64,000 nucleotides of DNA from Clostridia bacterium (GCA_017433405.1 JAFRHH010000020.1:1-64000); one strand, 5' to 3'; shown: positions 1 to 8,292, numbered from the stretch's first letter. Numbers and translations are program-made. The notes: generated by a model from the sequence alone, not told the origin.

Positions 1-1
1 C

Positions 2-190
2 TTCCTGGACGGAATCAATCCGTCAACCGGGGAATCTCTCCTTCATCCGACTGTGTACAACATGGCAGGCTTCCTGGAAAGAATGAATTCCACGGATGAT
101 TCCGGTTTTGACATCCGCAATGTCGAGGTTGTGATCGACGAGGATGGAAAACTGGCGGTGATCAAACGTTTCTACGTTCCGTGGCAGTAA
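2..190 (+). CDS. C-terminal part of an unidentified protein (5' end outside window)
   Basis: The frame is open from base 2 to a TAA at 188-190 and gives 62 residues that look like real coding sequence, ending in FYVPWQ. The start lies upstream of the window. A segment around VEVVIDEDGKLAVIKRF alternates hydrophobic and charged residues like a beta hairpin. I do not recognise the family. No terminator is visible directly after the stop. Confidence 0.6.
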   Translation, partial: FLDGINPSTGESLLHPTVYNMAGFLERMNSTDDSGFDIRNVEVVIDEDGKLAVIKRFYVPWQ

Positions 191-236
191 GTGCAGTATG
201 GTTGTAACGAACCCCGGGAGGTAACCCGCCTGCTCC

Positions 237-326
237 ATGACGGAGGGCCTGGATTTTCAGCCCGCCCGGGGCGACGTGCTGATCTATCCGCCGGGCATCT
301 GGCGGGAGCGGTTACCACACATATAA
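237..326 (+). pseudogene. Short cupin-like fragment
   Basis: A 29-codon frame starts at ATG 237 and ends at TAA 324-326. Its middle reads GDVLIYPPGIWRE, which resembles the GD-(V/L)-(L/I)-xx-PP-G-x-W strand found in sugar-binding cupin domains of AraC-type proteins. It overlaps the 3' end of the minus-strand gene that stops at 312 and lacks a good ribosome site, so I read it as debris. The family assignment is a resemblance only. Confidence 0.25.
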
Positions 327-710
327 TCCTTCCCCCGCGGCGAGCGCCCTGATCAGGTTCAGAAGCGCTTCGTCCGGATGATAGAGCGTCATATAGTGGT
401 CATCCGGTTCAGCGATGATCATGGAATCATCCAGCATAATCACGGCCCTTTCCGTTCCGACCGCTTCCGCGATTCGGTCCGGAGAAGGGTTCAGGGTTTT
501 GCCCTCGTCCAGGGAGATGCTTCGGTAGCAGTTCAGCTTCAGGATCAGGCTGACATGCTTTTGCTTTACGGCTGTCCTGTTAGGTTCTGAACGCCAGTAT
601 TTTTCGATGGCAAATACCTGCCCTCCGCTGTTTTCCGGTACCCGCTCCGGCAGGATATCAATAATCCGGTACGGCGTCTGCAGGTATTCTTCCACTGCTC
701 TTTTCCGCAT
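312..710 (-). CDS. Hypothetical protein downstream of VWA gene
   Basis: This gene encodes 132 residues with no signal peptide or membrane segment, so it is probably cytoplasmic. ATG 710 is preceded by an AGGAGG-type site, which supports the start. It lies 21 bp after the stop of the VWA gene on the same strand and is probably co-transcribed with it. The N-terminus is rich in charged residues, and the C-terminal half alternates short strands and helices and ends in GEGLYVW. I do not recognise the family. A role linked to the VWA protein is only suggested by position. Confidence 0.6.
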   Translation of the reverse strand: MRKRAVEEYLQTPYRIIDILPERVPENSGGQVFAIEKYWRSEPNRTAVKQKHVSLILKLNCYRSISLDEGKTLNPSPDRIAEAVGTERAVIMLDDSMIIAEPDDHYMTLYHPDEALLNLIRALAAGEGLYVW

Positions 711-731
711 GCTTCCTCCTTCTTTCCCCTT

Positions 732-1388
732 TTACTTCCGCCTTCCGCGCCGGACGAAGTCCTCGTCAATCCGGCGCTTCCAGCTGCCGTCAAGCGGGGA
801 GGCGCAAACCCGCATCCGCTGGACGGTATCCGCCAGCACTTCGTAATTCAGAGCGGTTCCCTCATGGTCGCTGTTGTAATTCGCGGCCCGGTCCGGCGCG
901 ATGCCAAAGCGTCCGGCGGTTTCTATGGCGTCGATATTCGCGCCTAGGAACAGGAACTCCCAGCCGTACTTCTCCTTCTGGCGCTCCACCATCTGTTTAA
1001 CCTTTTCATAGGAATACCGCCTGCTGGCGTTCTCCATTCCGTCCGTGGTAATAACGAAGATCGTCTTTTCGGGCCGGTCTTCCTCCCGGGCGTACTTGTG
1101 GACGTTCCCAATATGATGAATAGCCCCGCCGATGGCGTCCAACAGCGCCGTGCAGCCCCGGACAAAGTATTCCTTTTCCGTCATCTCGGGCATATCCCGC
1201 AGCGGAATCCGGTCATACAGCACCTCGCTCACGTTGTCAAAGAGCACCGTGGAGACCAGCACTTCGCCTTCCGCCTCCCGCTGCTTCCGAAGCATGCTGT
1301 TGTACCCGCCGATGGTATCGCTTTCCAGGCCGCCCATGGAGCCGCTGCGATCCAGGATCATGACCAGCTCTGTCAGGTCCTTTTTCAT
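732..1388 (-). CDS. VWA domain-containing protein
   Basis: The 218-residue product is essentially one von Willebrand factor A domain. The metal-ion-dependent adhesion site is complete: D13-x-S15-x-S17 in the stretch DRSGSMGG, a conserved threonine at about T80 in RGCTALLDAIG, and an aspartate at about D116 in FVITTDGMEN. ATG 1388 was chosen because GGAGG stands a few bases upstream; the frame stays open further but without a ribosome site. There is no signal peptide, so this is a cytoplasmic VWA protein that probably acts by metal-dependent protein contacts. It lies downstream of a macro-domain gene on the same strand, and the two may form a unit with the hypothetical gene that follows. Confidence 0.9.
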   Translation of the reverse strand: MKKDLTELVMILDRSGSMGGLESDTIGGYNSMLRKQREAEGEVLVSTVLFDNVSEVLYDRIPLRDMPEMTEKEYFVRGCTALLDAIGGAIHHIGNVHKYAREEDRPEKTIFVITTDGMENASRRYSYEKVKQMVERQKEKYGWEFLFLGANIDAIETAGRFGIAPDRAANYNSDHEGTALNYEVLADTVQRMRVCASPLDGSWKRRIDEDFVRRGRRK

Positions 1389-1599
1389 TTCCGTAACCTC
1401 CTTACGATTGTCGTGGCCCGCGAAGCCGATCAGGGGCTTTCCGCCGCGGACGACGGGACAGGGGGCGGCGGGACGCCTGCCGCCTGCTCCGGTATGGTCA
1501 GAGGATAGCGGAAATGAAAACGGAAATGGTCGTTTCTGAAGCGACAAAATTCAGACCGCGCGGCCCGGGGAGCGGAACGGGGGAACAGGCCCCGTGTTC

Positions 1600-2781
1600 T
1601 CAGTCCCCGAGAATGGGCTGGTCGTATTTGAACAGGGCCGCGTTGATTTCAAAGATATCGTAATTCCCGTTGGTGACGAAGTACGTGATAATCAGATCGA
1701 ACTTATTGCTGGGGGAGAAGGCGATCTCCGCCCGGGACAGCAGGTCGAGCATGGTGGGCATATCCAGCTTCAGGGCGATGGCAAAGGCCACCGCCGTCTT
1801 TTTCTTTGGCCTGTAATCCGCCTTGCACCGGATTCGGGAAAACACTTTTCTGTCGATATTTGCCTTCTTATAGACAGAGACATCATCCAGCCCGCTTTCG
1901 TCGATCAGCTCAAACAGCTTCTGCTGGAAAGATTTCCCGGTATCCTTCAGCACCTCGTCCAGGGTTTTTCCCGCGATGCCCGGGAGCGGCGCGGGCATAG
2001 CCGGCGCCGGCAGGGTGTCCGGGATCGCGTCTTCCTGGACGGCCAGCGGAGACGCGGCCGGAGCGGATGCGCGATCCTCCCTGCGCGCCCGTCTGCGCGC
2101 CTGCGCGCGCTCCCTTTGCGCCTGCCAGCGGCGGGCGACACCGGGGAATGTCCGCGCTTCGGTTTCATCGTCCGCATCCTGCCGGAACGGCAGCATGCCG
2201 CGGCTATCAAAGGCCGTTCCAAATTCGCCGTATTCATCCGCCCGGGCGAGACGAACGCCATGGTCGTCAATGTACGCGTCGATTTCGCCGACGAGTTCCC
2301 TCGACAGCTCGAATGCCCTGTGGTCAAAGACGACAAGGATGATTTCCATGTCGTGGGTCAGCAGAAATTTTCCGATTTCGGAGAGGGCGATATTCAGCGC
2401 TTCATCTTTTGGAAAGCCATACACGCCGGTGGCGATCAGCGGAAATGCGATGCTCTCCGCGGCGAGTTCGGCGGCCAGGCCGAGGGACTGAGCGTAACAG
2501 GAGCGCAGAACATCCCGTTCCCCGTGATTCCCGTCTATCCAGGCCGGCCCCACGGTATGGATAATGTACTTCGCGGACAGATGAAAGGCCGGCGTCGCCG
2601 CGGCCTGGCCCGGGACGATGGGACCGATCTTTCTTCTTTCCGCAAGCAGAGCCGCTTCGCCGGCGGCACGATAGATGGCGCTGTCTGTCCCGCTGCCAAT
2701 CACAGGCTTCGGGTTGGCAGTGTTGACGATCACATCCGCTTTGACATTCGTGATATCATTTCGGATTATCTGAAATGACAT
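1600..2781 (-). CDS. Macro domain protein with C-terminal helical domain
   Basis: The 393-residue protein begins with a macro domain (about residues 1-165), a fold that binds ADP-ribose and related nucleotides. Visible landmarks are VIVNTANP at 18-25, the phosphate-loop-like GSGTDSAIYRAAG at 29-41 and ATGVYGFP at 117-124. A linker rich in Arg, Ala and Pro (about 200-270) leads to a helical domain (272-393) with DDVSVYKKANIDRKVFSRIR, which looks like a helix-turn-helix. The C-terminal domain looks like one I have met in clostridial proteins but has no name I can give. ATG 2781 has GGAGGG upstream. Binding of ADP-ribosylated ligands is inferred from the family. The VWA gene lies downstream. Confidence 0.85.
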   Translation of the reverse strand: MSFQIIRNDITNVKADVIVNTANPKPVIGSGTDSAIYRAAGEAALLAERRKIGPIVPGQAAATPAFHLSAKYIIHTVGPAWIDGNHGERDVLRSCYAQSLGLAAELAAESIAFPLIATGVYGFPKDEALNIALSEIGKFLLTHDMEIILVVFDHRAFELSRELVGEIDAYIDDHGVRLARADEYGEFGTAFDSRGMLPFRQDADDETEARTFPGVARRWQAQRERAQARRRARREDRASAPAASPLAVQEDAIPDTLPAPAMPAPLPGIAGKTLDEVLKDTGKSFQQKLFELIDESGLDDVSVYKKANIDRKVFSRIRCKADYRPKKKTAVAFAIALKLDMPTMLDLLSRAEIAFSPSNKFDLIITYFVTNGNYDIFEINAALFKYDQPILGD

Positions 2782-2823
2782 GAAGCTGTACCCTCCAAAG
2801 AGTTTCAGTGATTCGCGGGAATC

Positions 2824-2852
2824 AGTATACCACGTTCATCCCACAAACACAA
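2824..2852 (-). promoter_or_regulatory. Predicted promoter of the macro-domain gene
   Basis: Read on the minus strand, TTGTGT and TATACT are separated by 17 nt, about 40 bp upstream of the macro-gene start. The -10 box is good and the -35 box is weak. Confidence 0.5.
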
Positions 2853-2976
2853 AGGGGGGCTCATGCTCTCGGACAGGACGCGCCGGCGGCCGCCATGATT
2901 CGTCCTCCGTTTAAGGTAATTTTTAAGGTATGCGCGTATGCTCAGGCACGGAAAACGGCGAAAGGGGGACGGGAGC

Positions 2977-3654
2977 ATGGACATTCGATACCGTCACGAA
3001 TGGAAGCACGAGATCCGGTACGCGGATCTGCTGGCGATCCGCCAGCGGCTTCGGGCGGTGGCGATTCCGGATCCGCATGCGCGGGACGGAAAATATCTGA
3101 TCCGAAGCCTGTATTTCGACAATCTGGATGACAAGGCGCTTCGGGAAAAAGTGGACGGGGTCAACATGCGGGAAAAATTCCGTATCCGGTACTATAACGG
3201 GGATTCGACGCTGATCCACCTGGAAAAGAAAAGCAAGGTCGGTGGACTGGGGACCAAGTACAGCGCGAAGCTGACGGCCGCGGAGGCGCAGGCCATTGTG
3301 GACGGGGAACTGGACTGGATGCCGCTTTCGGGACGAAGCCTGATTCAGGAGCTGTACTGCAAGATGCGGTATCAGGGCCTTCGGCCAAAAGTCATCGTGG
3401 ACTATACCCGGGAACCGTTTATCTACAGGCCCGGAAACGTGAGGGTCACCTTTGACTACAATATCCGCACCGGCCTGGGCTGCGTTGACTTTCTGAATCC
3501 GGAATGCATCACCATTCCCGCGCCGGATGCCGGAATCATCCTGGAAGTCAAATGGGATGATTTCCTGCCGTCCATCATCCGGGACGCGGTACAGACGCCG
3601 GGACGCCGGGCGACAGCGTTTTCCAAATATGCCCAATGCCGGATGTATGATTAA
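2977..3654 (+). CDS. VTC domain (polyphosphate polymerase-like) protein
   Basis: The 225-residue protein is a single VTC domain, the tunnel-shaped catalytic fold of eukaryotic Vtc4 that makes polyphosphate from ATP. The expected basic and acidic pattern is present: R-x-E-x-K in YRHEWKHEIR, the IRSLYFDN strand, KFRIRYY, HLEKKSK, KVIVDYTREPF and ILEVKWD near the C-terminus. ATG 2977 follows a GGGAG-type ribosome site; an upstream ATG at 2938 lacks one. The gene is followed by a DUF4956 membrane protein and a Cthe_2159-like surface protein. Bacterial VTC genes commonly stand beside DUF4956 genes, but the product and substrate have not been shown here. Confidence 0.88.
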   Translation: MDIRYRHEWKHEIRYADLLAIRQRLRAVAIPDPHARDGKYLIRSLYFDNLDDKALREKVDGVNMREKFRIRYYNGDSTLIHLEKKSKVGGLGTKYSAKLTAAEAQAIVDGELDWMPLSGRSLIQELYCKMRYQGLRPKVIVDYTREPFIYRPGNVRVTFDYNIRTGLGCVDFLNPECITIPAPDAGIILEVKWDDFLPSIIRDAVQTPGRRATAFSKYAQCRMYD

Positions 3655-3686
3655 CGAAAATCCGGAACCATTGAAGATTGAGAGGA

Positions 3687-3777
3687 GACAGATTCTGTCC
3701 GCGAACGCTCCGGCGAAGCGGTTACAAAATCGTCATCCGGACAGCATGAAAGACGTGAACTAACGTTCAGAGAGGAG
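3687..3777 (+). repeat. RBS-bearing dispersed element, copy 1
   Basis: This copy starts with GACAGATTCTGTCCGCGAAC and ends in GAGGAG just before the DUF4956 start. Its outer arms (GATTCTGT and ACAAAATC) form an imperfect palindrome, and its inner arms GTGAAC (3755-3760) and GTTCAG (3765-3770) flank TAAC. Related copies are listed elsewhere in the window. It lies within an apparent operon, so it would be transcribed. Confidence 0.8.
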
Positions 3778-3784
3778 ACCAAAC

Positions 3785-4456
3785 ATGACCTTCAGCGATA
3801 TTTTCAAATCCAACTTTCTGGCGAACGTAACCTCGGTGACCATTCTCGATATGTTCCTGGCCCTGGCCCTTTCCTTCGCGATCGGCCTGTTCATCTTCCT
3901 GATCTATAAGAAGACCTATGCCGGGGTGATGTATTCCTCCAGCTTCGGCGTCACCCTGATCGCCATGACCATGATTTCCACCTTCGTCATTCTGGCGGTG
4001 ACAAGCAACGTAGTGCTTTCTCTCGGCATGGTCGGCGCCCTGTCCATCGTCCGGTTCAGGACGGCCATCAAGGAGCCGATGGACATCGCCTTCCTCTTCT
4101 GGTCCATCGCCGCCGGCATCGTGCTGGCTGCGGGACTGATCCCGCTCGCGGTCGTCGGCAGCGTGATCATCGGGATCATCATCCTGGTGTTCGCGAACCG
4201 GAAGGCCCATACCAATCCCTATATCGTGGTGCTCCAGTGCGAGAATCAGGACGGCGAAAACAAAGCGACCGCCTTCCTGAAGGAGCATACGGAACGGATG
4301 AACGTCAAGAGCAAGAGCGTGCAGAAGGGCGCGATTGAGCTGAACCTGGAAATCCGGCTGAAGGACGCCGCGACGGACTTTATGAATGAACTGGCGGAGA
4401 TGGACGGCGTGCGCAGTGCGGTGCTGGTCAGCTATAACGGGGACTACATGGGCTGA
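3785..4456 (+). CDS. DUF4956 domain-containing membrane protein
   Basis: The 223-residue protein has about four membrane segments in its first 145 residues, then a soluble domain with a beta-alpha-beta appearance. The signature GALSIVRFRTAIKEP followed by a hydrophobic stretch is typical of DUF4956. ATG 3785 sits 8 bases after the GAGGAG that ends element copy 1, so the element supplies the ribosome site. The gene lies between the VTC and Cthe_2159-like genes. A role in handling polyphosphate or a surface polymer is inference from that arrangement. Confidence 0.88.
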   Translation: MTFSDIFKSNFLANVTSVTILDMFLALALSFAIGLFIFLIYKKTYAGVMYSSSFGVTLIAMTMISTFVILAVTSNVVLSLGMVGALSIVRFRTAIKEPMDIAFLFWSIAAGIVLAAGLIPLAVVGSVIIGIIILVFANRKAHTNPYIVVLQCENQDGENKATAFLKEHTERMNVKSKSVQKGAIELNLEIRLKDAATDFMNELAEMDGVRSAVLVSYNGDYMG

Positions 4457-4500
4457 TCCGGCGTAGCTTCATCGAAAGGGAAAGGAAGGAGGGAAAGCCA

Positions 4501-6555
4501 GTGTCCACCCATAAAGGAATCGACCGGATCTGCGTGATCGTTATGGTGCTTTCCCTGATGGTAACCGCGCTGTTTATGAACGGCGAAAAGCTTGGTATCG
4601 GGCTCGTTGCGGATACAGACGCGGAAGGCTATACCGGCAGCGAATACTTCACGGCCAACGATCTTAACGGCAGCTGGGATACCTCGGAGGCCACCGTGAT
4701 TACCCTTACCGGAGACGCGGCGGGCATTTCCGGAAACGGAGCTTACTGGCTGGACGGAAGCCTGGTGATCGCGCAAAGCGGACGGTACGTCATCTCCGGC
4801 GAGCTGACGGACGGAAACATCGTTGTAAACGCGGCGCAGTATTCCAAGGTCTGGATTCAGCTGAACGGCGTGACCGTTTCCTGCGGCGACGACGCCTGCA
4901 TCCGGGTTGATCAGGCGGACAAGGTTTTCCTGACGCTGGCAGAGGGAACGGAGAACACGCTGACCGGCGGAGAAACGCTCTCGGAAACCGCCCTGGCGGA
5001 CGGAACCAACGCGGTCATCTTCTCCCACGACGATCTGACCATCAACGGCAGCGGAAGTCTGCAGGTCGTTTCCTCCTGCCTGAACGGGATCACGTCGAAG
5101 GATGATCTGATCATCACCGGGGGAACGATCTCCGTGACGGCGCCGAACCATGGCCTGCGGGTGAACGATCACTTCCGGCTGACCGCCGCGGAGCTGACCG
5201 TCTCCGCGGGGCAGGATGGCATTCATGCCGAGGGAGACGTGGCGATCCAGGACGGAACGCTGACGATTACGGCAGGGGACGACGCGGTTCATTCCGATAC
5301 CGCTGTGCTGATCCTGGGCGGAACCATCCTGGTCAATGACTGCTATGAAGGCATCGAGGCGCTGACGATCGAAATCAGCGGCGGCGATACCACCATTCAC
5401 ACCCGGGACGACGGCCTGAACGCCAACGGCTACACGGGCAGCGCCTTCGGCGCCGGCCCGGGTATGCAGGGCCAGCTGCCGGAGATGAGTGACATGCCGT
5501 TCCCGGGCGGGAATATGCCTTCTCCGGAAAATCTTCCGGCGGCGTTTGGTACAGAGACCGCAGCAACAGAGACGGCCGGAGAGGAAGCCGCCGCGACAGA
5601 GGCCGCTGCAGCAGAGACAGCTGCGCCTGAAGGCGAAGCATTATCCGAAGAAGCCCAAAGAGAAGTGAAGGGAACCATGATGCCATTCAGGGAAGGGCCC
5701 GGGGGCATGCAGGAAGCGCAGACGGATTCCGTGCAGGAGCAGACGACTGTCAGCGTGGAGGACACCTGGATTCTGATTTCGGGCGGCCGGCTGACGATCC
5801 TGAACGAAAGCGGAATGGATGCGGACGGAATTGATTCCAACGGGAACATCACGATTACCGGGGGCGAAATCCTGGTCAGCCTGGTCGGCAGCAACGGAAA
5901 CAGCGCCCTGGATGTCGGGAGCGAGAGCGGGGGAAGGGCGACAATCAGCGGCGGAACCATCATCGCCTGCGGGGACAGCAGCATGGCGGAAGGCTTCGGA
6001 TCGGAATCCGGACAACCCTCCATCCTGTACGCCCTCAGCGAAACCGCCGCCGCGGGAAGCGCGGTTGCGCTACTGGACAGCGAAGGAAATGAGCTGATCA
6101 GCAGTACGGTTCCATACAGCTTTTCCTCGATCCTGATCAGCAGCCCGGAGATGTCCGTCGGCGAAACCTATACCATCCGGATCGGAGAGACGGAGGAAAC
6201 TGTCGAGGTGACCGATGTGTCCGTTACCGCGGGAACAGCTTCGAATACCGGCATGATGCCGGGAAGCGACAGGGCGGACGGAGAAGGAATGGGCCCCGGC
6301 GGCTTTGGGGGCGGGGGAACGCCTCCGGAACGCCCGGAAGGCGCGGAAGATTTTCAGCCGCCGGCCGGAGGCTTCGGGCCCGGCGAGGGGACTGATGCAG
6401 AAGCCGCGGCGTCGGGAAATGAATCGCAATCGCAGCAGGACGCGGTTGCGGATCCCGCTTTCGCCTGGTGCCTTGTGCTCGCTTCGGCTGCGATCCTGGC
6501 CCTGGGGCTGACGGCGGCGCTGATCTGGAAGAGACGTCAGCATATCGACGCGTGA
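4501..6555 (+). CDS. Cthe_2159-like carbohydrate-binding surface protein
   Basis: The 684-residue product starts at GTG 4501 after AAGGAGGG. An N-terminal hydrophobic segment acts as signal or anchor. Residues about 50-310 and 405-510 form a right-handed beta-helix pattern with repeated strands such as GNIVVNAAQYSKVWIQL and DDLTINGSG, as in the Cthe_2159 family, whose founder binds polygalacturonate. A low-complexity Ala/Glu/Thr segment (about 350-390) splits the helix. A Gly/Pro-rich stretch precedes a C-terminal membrane helix (about 653-676) with a basic end. It is probably displayed on the cell surface. It is the last gene of the VTC-DUF4956 group and is followed by a terminator. Confidence 0.85.
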   Translation: MSTHKGIDRICVIVMVLSLMVTALFMNGEKLGIGLVADTDAEGYTGSEYFTANDLNGSWDTSEATVITLTGDAAGISGNGAYWLDGSLVIAQSGRYVISGELTDGNIVVNAAQYSKVWIQLNGVTVSCGDDACIRVDQADKVFLTLAEGTENTLTGGETLSETALADGTNAVIFSHDDLTINGSGSLQVVSSCLNGITSKDDLIITGGTISVTAPNHGLRVNDHFRLTAAELTVSAGQDGIHAEGDVAIQDGTLTITAGDDAVHSDTAVLILGGTILVNDCYEGIEALTIEISGGDTTIHTRDDGLNANGYTGSAFGAGPGMQGQLPEMSDMPFPGGNMPSPENLPAAFGTETAATETAGEEAAATEAAAAETAAPEGEALSEEAQREVKGTMMPFREGPGGMQEAQTDSVQEQTTVSVEDTWILISGGRLTILNESGMDADGIDSNGNITITGGEILVSLVGSNGNSALDVGSESGGRATISGGTIIACGDSSMAEGFGSESGQPSILYALSETAAAGSAVALLDSEGNELISSTVPYSFSSILISSPEMSVGETYTIRIGETEETVEVTDVSVTAGTASNTGMMPGSDRADGEGMGPGGFGGGGTPPERPEGAEDFQPPAGGFGPGEGTDAEAAASGNESQSQQDAVADPAFAWCLVLASAAILALGLTAALIWKRRQHIDA

Positions 6556-6623
6556 GGAAGCCTGACCTCGGATCATGTGACGGGGACCGAAGCGGGAAAG
6601 ACGCAGAAGCAAGGAAAATAAGA

Positions 6624-6675
6624 AAGGCTCATACAGAACGGAGGAAACCTGTTCCGTATGAGCCTCTGCTTTTGT
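6624..6675 (+). terminator. Rho-independent terminator after the Cthe_2159-like gene
   Basis: Arms AGGCTCATAC and GTATGAGCCT (6626-6635 and 6656-6665) enclose a loop with a further GAAC/GTTC pairing and are followed by a short T-rich tract. Confidence 0.8.
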
Positions 6676-6696
6676 CAGCCTTCCGACAGCGTCCGA

Positions 6697-6744
6697 TTAT
6701 TTAAAATACCGGTCCTGCAGTCCCTCGAAGGCCTTGCGGCGCGG
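6697..6744 (-). pseudogene. Remnant of a second rubrerythrin C-terminus
   Basis: Read on the minus strand, this stretch encodes RRKAFEGLQDRYFK and a stop. It matches the C-terminus of the intact rubrerythrin nearby ([15 protein letters not shown]) in both protein and DNA. Only about 15 codons remain, and they lie directly after the stop of the small membrane protein gene. This is the residue of a tandem duplication or of a deleted paralogue. Confidence 0.75.
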
Positions 6745-6745
6745 A

Positions 6746-6955
6746 TTATTTCGCAGACTTTTTCGCCTGCAGATAACCAGCGACGCCACAGGCAATGCAG
6801 ATGACGACATCAATGATGATGTTTCCGGGGCGCCCGATTTCCTGCTGAAAGGAAGTCTGTTTAATCAGAGACATAACAAATTTGAACAACGCGAGGCCGG
6901 CAGCGCCGAGGATAAAGGTCAGGATCCCATTTACAATAGGTTTTTTGGAAAGCAT
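6746..6955 (-). CDS. Small two-helix membrane protein
   Basis: The 69-residue product has two hydrophobic segments, about residues 8-30 and 45-63, and ends in a basic tail (QAKKSAK). Its N-terminus MLSKKPIVNG is positively charged, so both ends probably face the cytoplasm. It lies between the rubrerythrin gene and the rubrerythrin remnant, 52 bp downstream of the rubrerythrin stop on the same strand, and may be co-transcribed with it. I do not recognise the family. Confidence 0.55.
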   Translation of the reverse strand: MLSKKPIVNGILTFILGAAGLALFKFVMSLIKQTSFQQEIGRPGNIIIDVVICIACGVAGYLQAKKSAK

Positions 6956-7007
6956 TTGGTTAAGTCTCCATTCTTTACTATACTATCCAGTTTATTTCAC
7001 GGCAGTT

Positions 7008-7550
7008 TTACTTCCCGAAATACCGCTTGAGCAGTCCCTCAAAGGCCTTGCCGTGCCGGGCTTCGTCACGACCGATCTCGTGGACGATATCGTGAATCGC
7101 GTCGAGGTTCAGCGCCTTGGCCTTCTTGGCCAGATCCGCGCGGCCCTGGGTGGCCCCGTGCTCCGCGTCGGCCCGCAGCTGCAGGTTCTTCTTCGTCGAA
7201 TCGGTCAGCACCTCGCCCAGCAGCTCGGCGAAGTGAGCGGCGTGCCAGGCCTCCTCCATGGCGGCCTTTTCAAAGAAGGCGCCCACCTCCGGATAGCCTT
7301 CCCGAATCGCGACGCGGCTCATCGCCAGATACATGCCGACTTCGGAGCATTCGCCGTTGAACATATCGCGGAGGCCCTGCTTGATTTCCTCCGGCGCGTC
7401 GGAAGCGACGCCGACCACATGCTCGGCCGCCCAGACCTTTTCGCCTTCCTGCTTCAGGAATTTGGACGCGGGCGCCTTACAGACGGGGCATTTTTCCGGC
7501 GGTTCCGGACCTTCGTACACATAGCCGCAGACAGAACAAACCCATTTCAT
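7008..7550 (-). CDS. Reverse-type rubrerythrin (rubredoxin domain first)
   Basis: The 180-residue protein starts with a rubredoxin-like iron site (C5, C8, C21, C24 in [10 protein letters not shown] and [11 protein letters not shown]), followed by a ferritin-like four-helix domain. Diiron ligands are visible in [26 protein letters not shown] and [11 protein letters not shown]. This order, rubredoxin before the diiron domain, defines reverse rubrerythrins, which reduce peroxide and oxygen with electrons from NADH in anaerobic Clostridia. The second ATG (7550) lies 8 nt from GGAGG and is preferred over 7556. A remnant of a second copy lies downstream at 6697-6744. Confidence 0.93.
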   Translation of the reverse strand: MKWVCSVCGYVYEGPEPPEKCPVCKAPASKFLKQEGEKVWAAEHVVGVASDAPEEIKQGLRDMFNGECSEVGMYLAMSRVAIREGYPEVGAFFEKAAMEEAWHAAHFAELLGEVLTDSTKKNLQLRADAEHGATQGRADLAKKAKALNLDAIHDIVHEIGRDEARHGKAFEGLLKRYFGK

Positions 7551-7655
7551 TTTCATTCCCTCCAATTCGTTGATTCGGTATTCATGATCGGGAAACGCGT
7601 ACTTCGCTCTGATTATATCATAAGCACGGAGGGAAAGCAAACGCGAGTTCGGAGG

Positions 7656-7684
7656 TTGATTTTGCCAGGCTGTGACAGTATAAT
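7656..7684 (+). promoter_or_regulatory. Predicted promoter of the SH3-like gene
   Basis: TTGATT (7656-7661) and TATAAT (7679-7684) are separated by 17 nt, about 76 bp before the start at 7761. Confidence 0.75.
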
Positions 7685-7760
7685 GCGGAAAGGACGGAAG
7701 GAAAGGGCGGTTTCCGCCGTTGTATTGTCGGACTACGAAGCAGAAGGAGCGTGACATGAA

Positions 7761-8234
7761 ATGAAGAAACGGTTTGCGGCGATGATGCTGGCGCTGTCCC
7801 TGATGCTGGGAGCGGCCGCGGGAGCTCAGGCGGAGATTATTCCCGCTCACGGACAGGGCCAGATCGGGCTGGAAGCGGTGGTGCTGTGCGAAAAGCTGAC
7901 GATCCGCCAGGAGCCCCGGTCGAACGCCGCGGCGGTGAAGACTCTGAAATACGGAGACTGGTTCATTGTGCTGGAGCAGCAGGACGGGTGGGCGAAGTGC
8001 ATCCTTTCGGATTCGATCGATGAAGAACCCGCGGGATGGGTCAACGCGGCCTATCTGGCCATTGACCCCGCCTGGTTCCGGACGGAGGCGTTAACGCCGG
8101 TCTACGCCTGGAACAGTACCGCGGCTCCCCGGGTGGGGCTGCTGGACACGAATAAGACGCTGCCCATTCTGAAGATCGAGGGGGCGTGGCTGCTCGTCAG
8201 CCTGCGGGGCGCCGTCGGCTGGATCCGTCCCTGA
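7761..8234 (+). CDS. Secreted SH3-like domain protein
   Basis: The 157-residue product begins with a signal peptide ([20 protein letters not shown], cleavage near AGAQA). The mature part carries two bacterial SH3-like units. The first (about 38-95) contains [20 protein letters not shown] and ends with GWVNAAYL; the second (about 110-157) ends with GWIRP. Such domains usually bind peptidoglycan or other wall parts. No catalytic domain is present, so it may be a small wall-binding protein. A promoter lies upstream and a strong terminator downstream, so it is probably monocistronic. Confidence 0.8.
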   Translation: MKKRFAAMMLALSLMLGAAAGAQAEIIPAHGQGQIGLEAVVLCEKLTIRQEPRSNAAAVKTLKYGDWFIVLEQQDGWAKCILSDSIDEEPAGWVNAAYLAIDPAWFRTEALTPVYAWNSTAAPRVGLLDTNKTLPILKIEGAWLLVSLRGAVGWIRP

Positions 8235-8248
8235 ACGCGGCTGAACGC

Positions 8249-8285
8249 AAAAGGAGCGATGGGTTTCCCACCGCTCCTTTTCCTT
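8249..8285 (+). terminator. Terminator after the SH3-like gene
   Basis: GGAGCG and CGCTCC arms with an inner GGG/CCC pairing are followed by TTTTCCTT. The A-run before the first arm means it could also stop transcription from the minus strand. Confidence 0.85.
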
Positions 8286-8292
8286 GGGGGGA

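Noticed and set aside
1389..1547. N-terminal extension of the VWA protein
   Set aside because: The frame is open but rich in Arg and Pro with no ribosome site; GGAGG lies directly before ATG 1388.
1594..2778. 394-codon plus-strand ORF over the macro gene
   Set aside because: It is the complement of the macro-domain gene, which has clear motifs; long antisense frames are common in GC-rich DNA.
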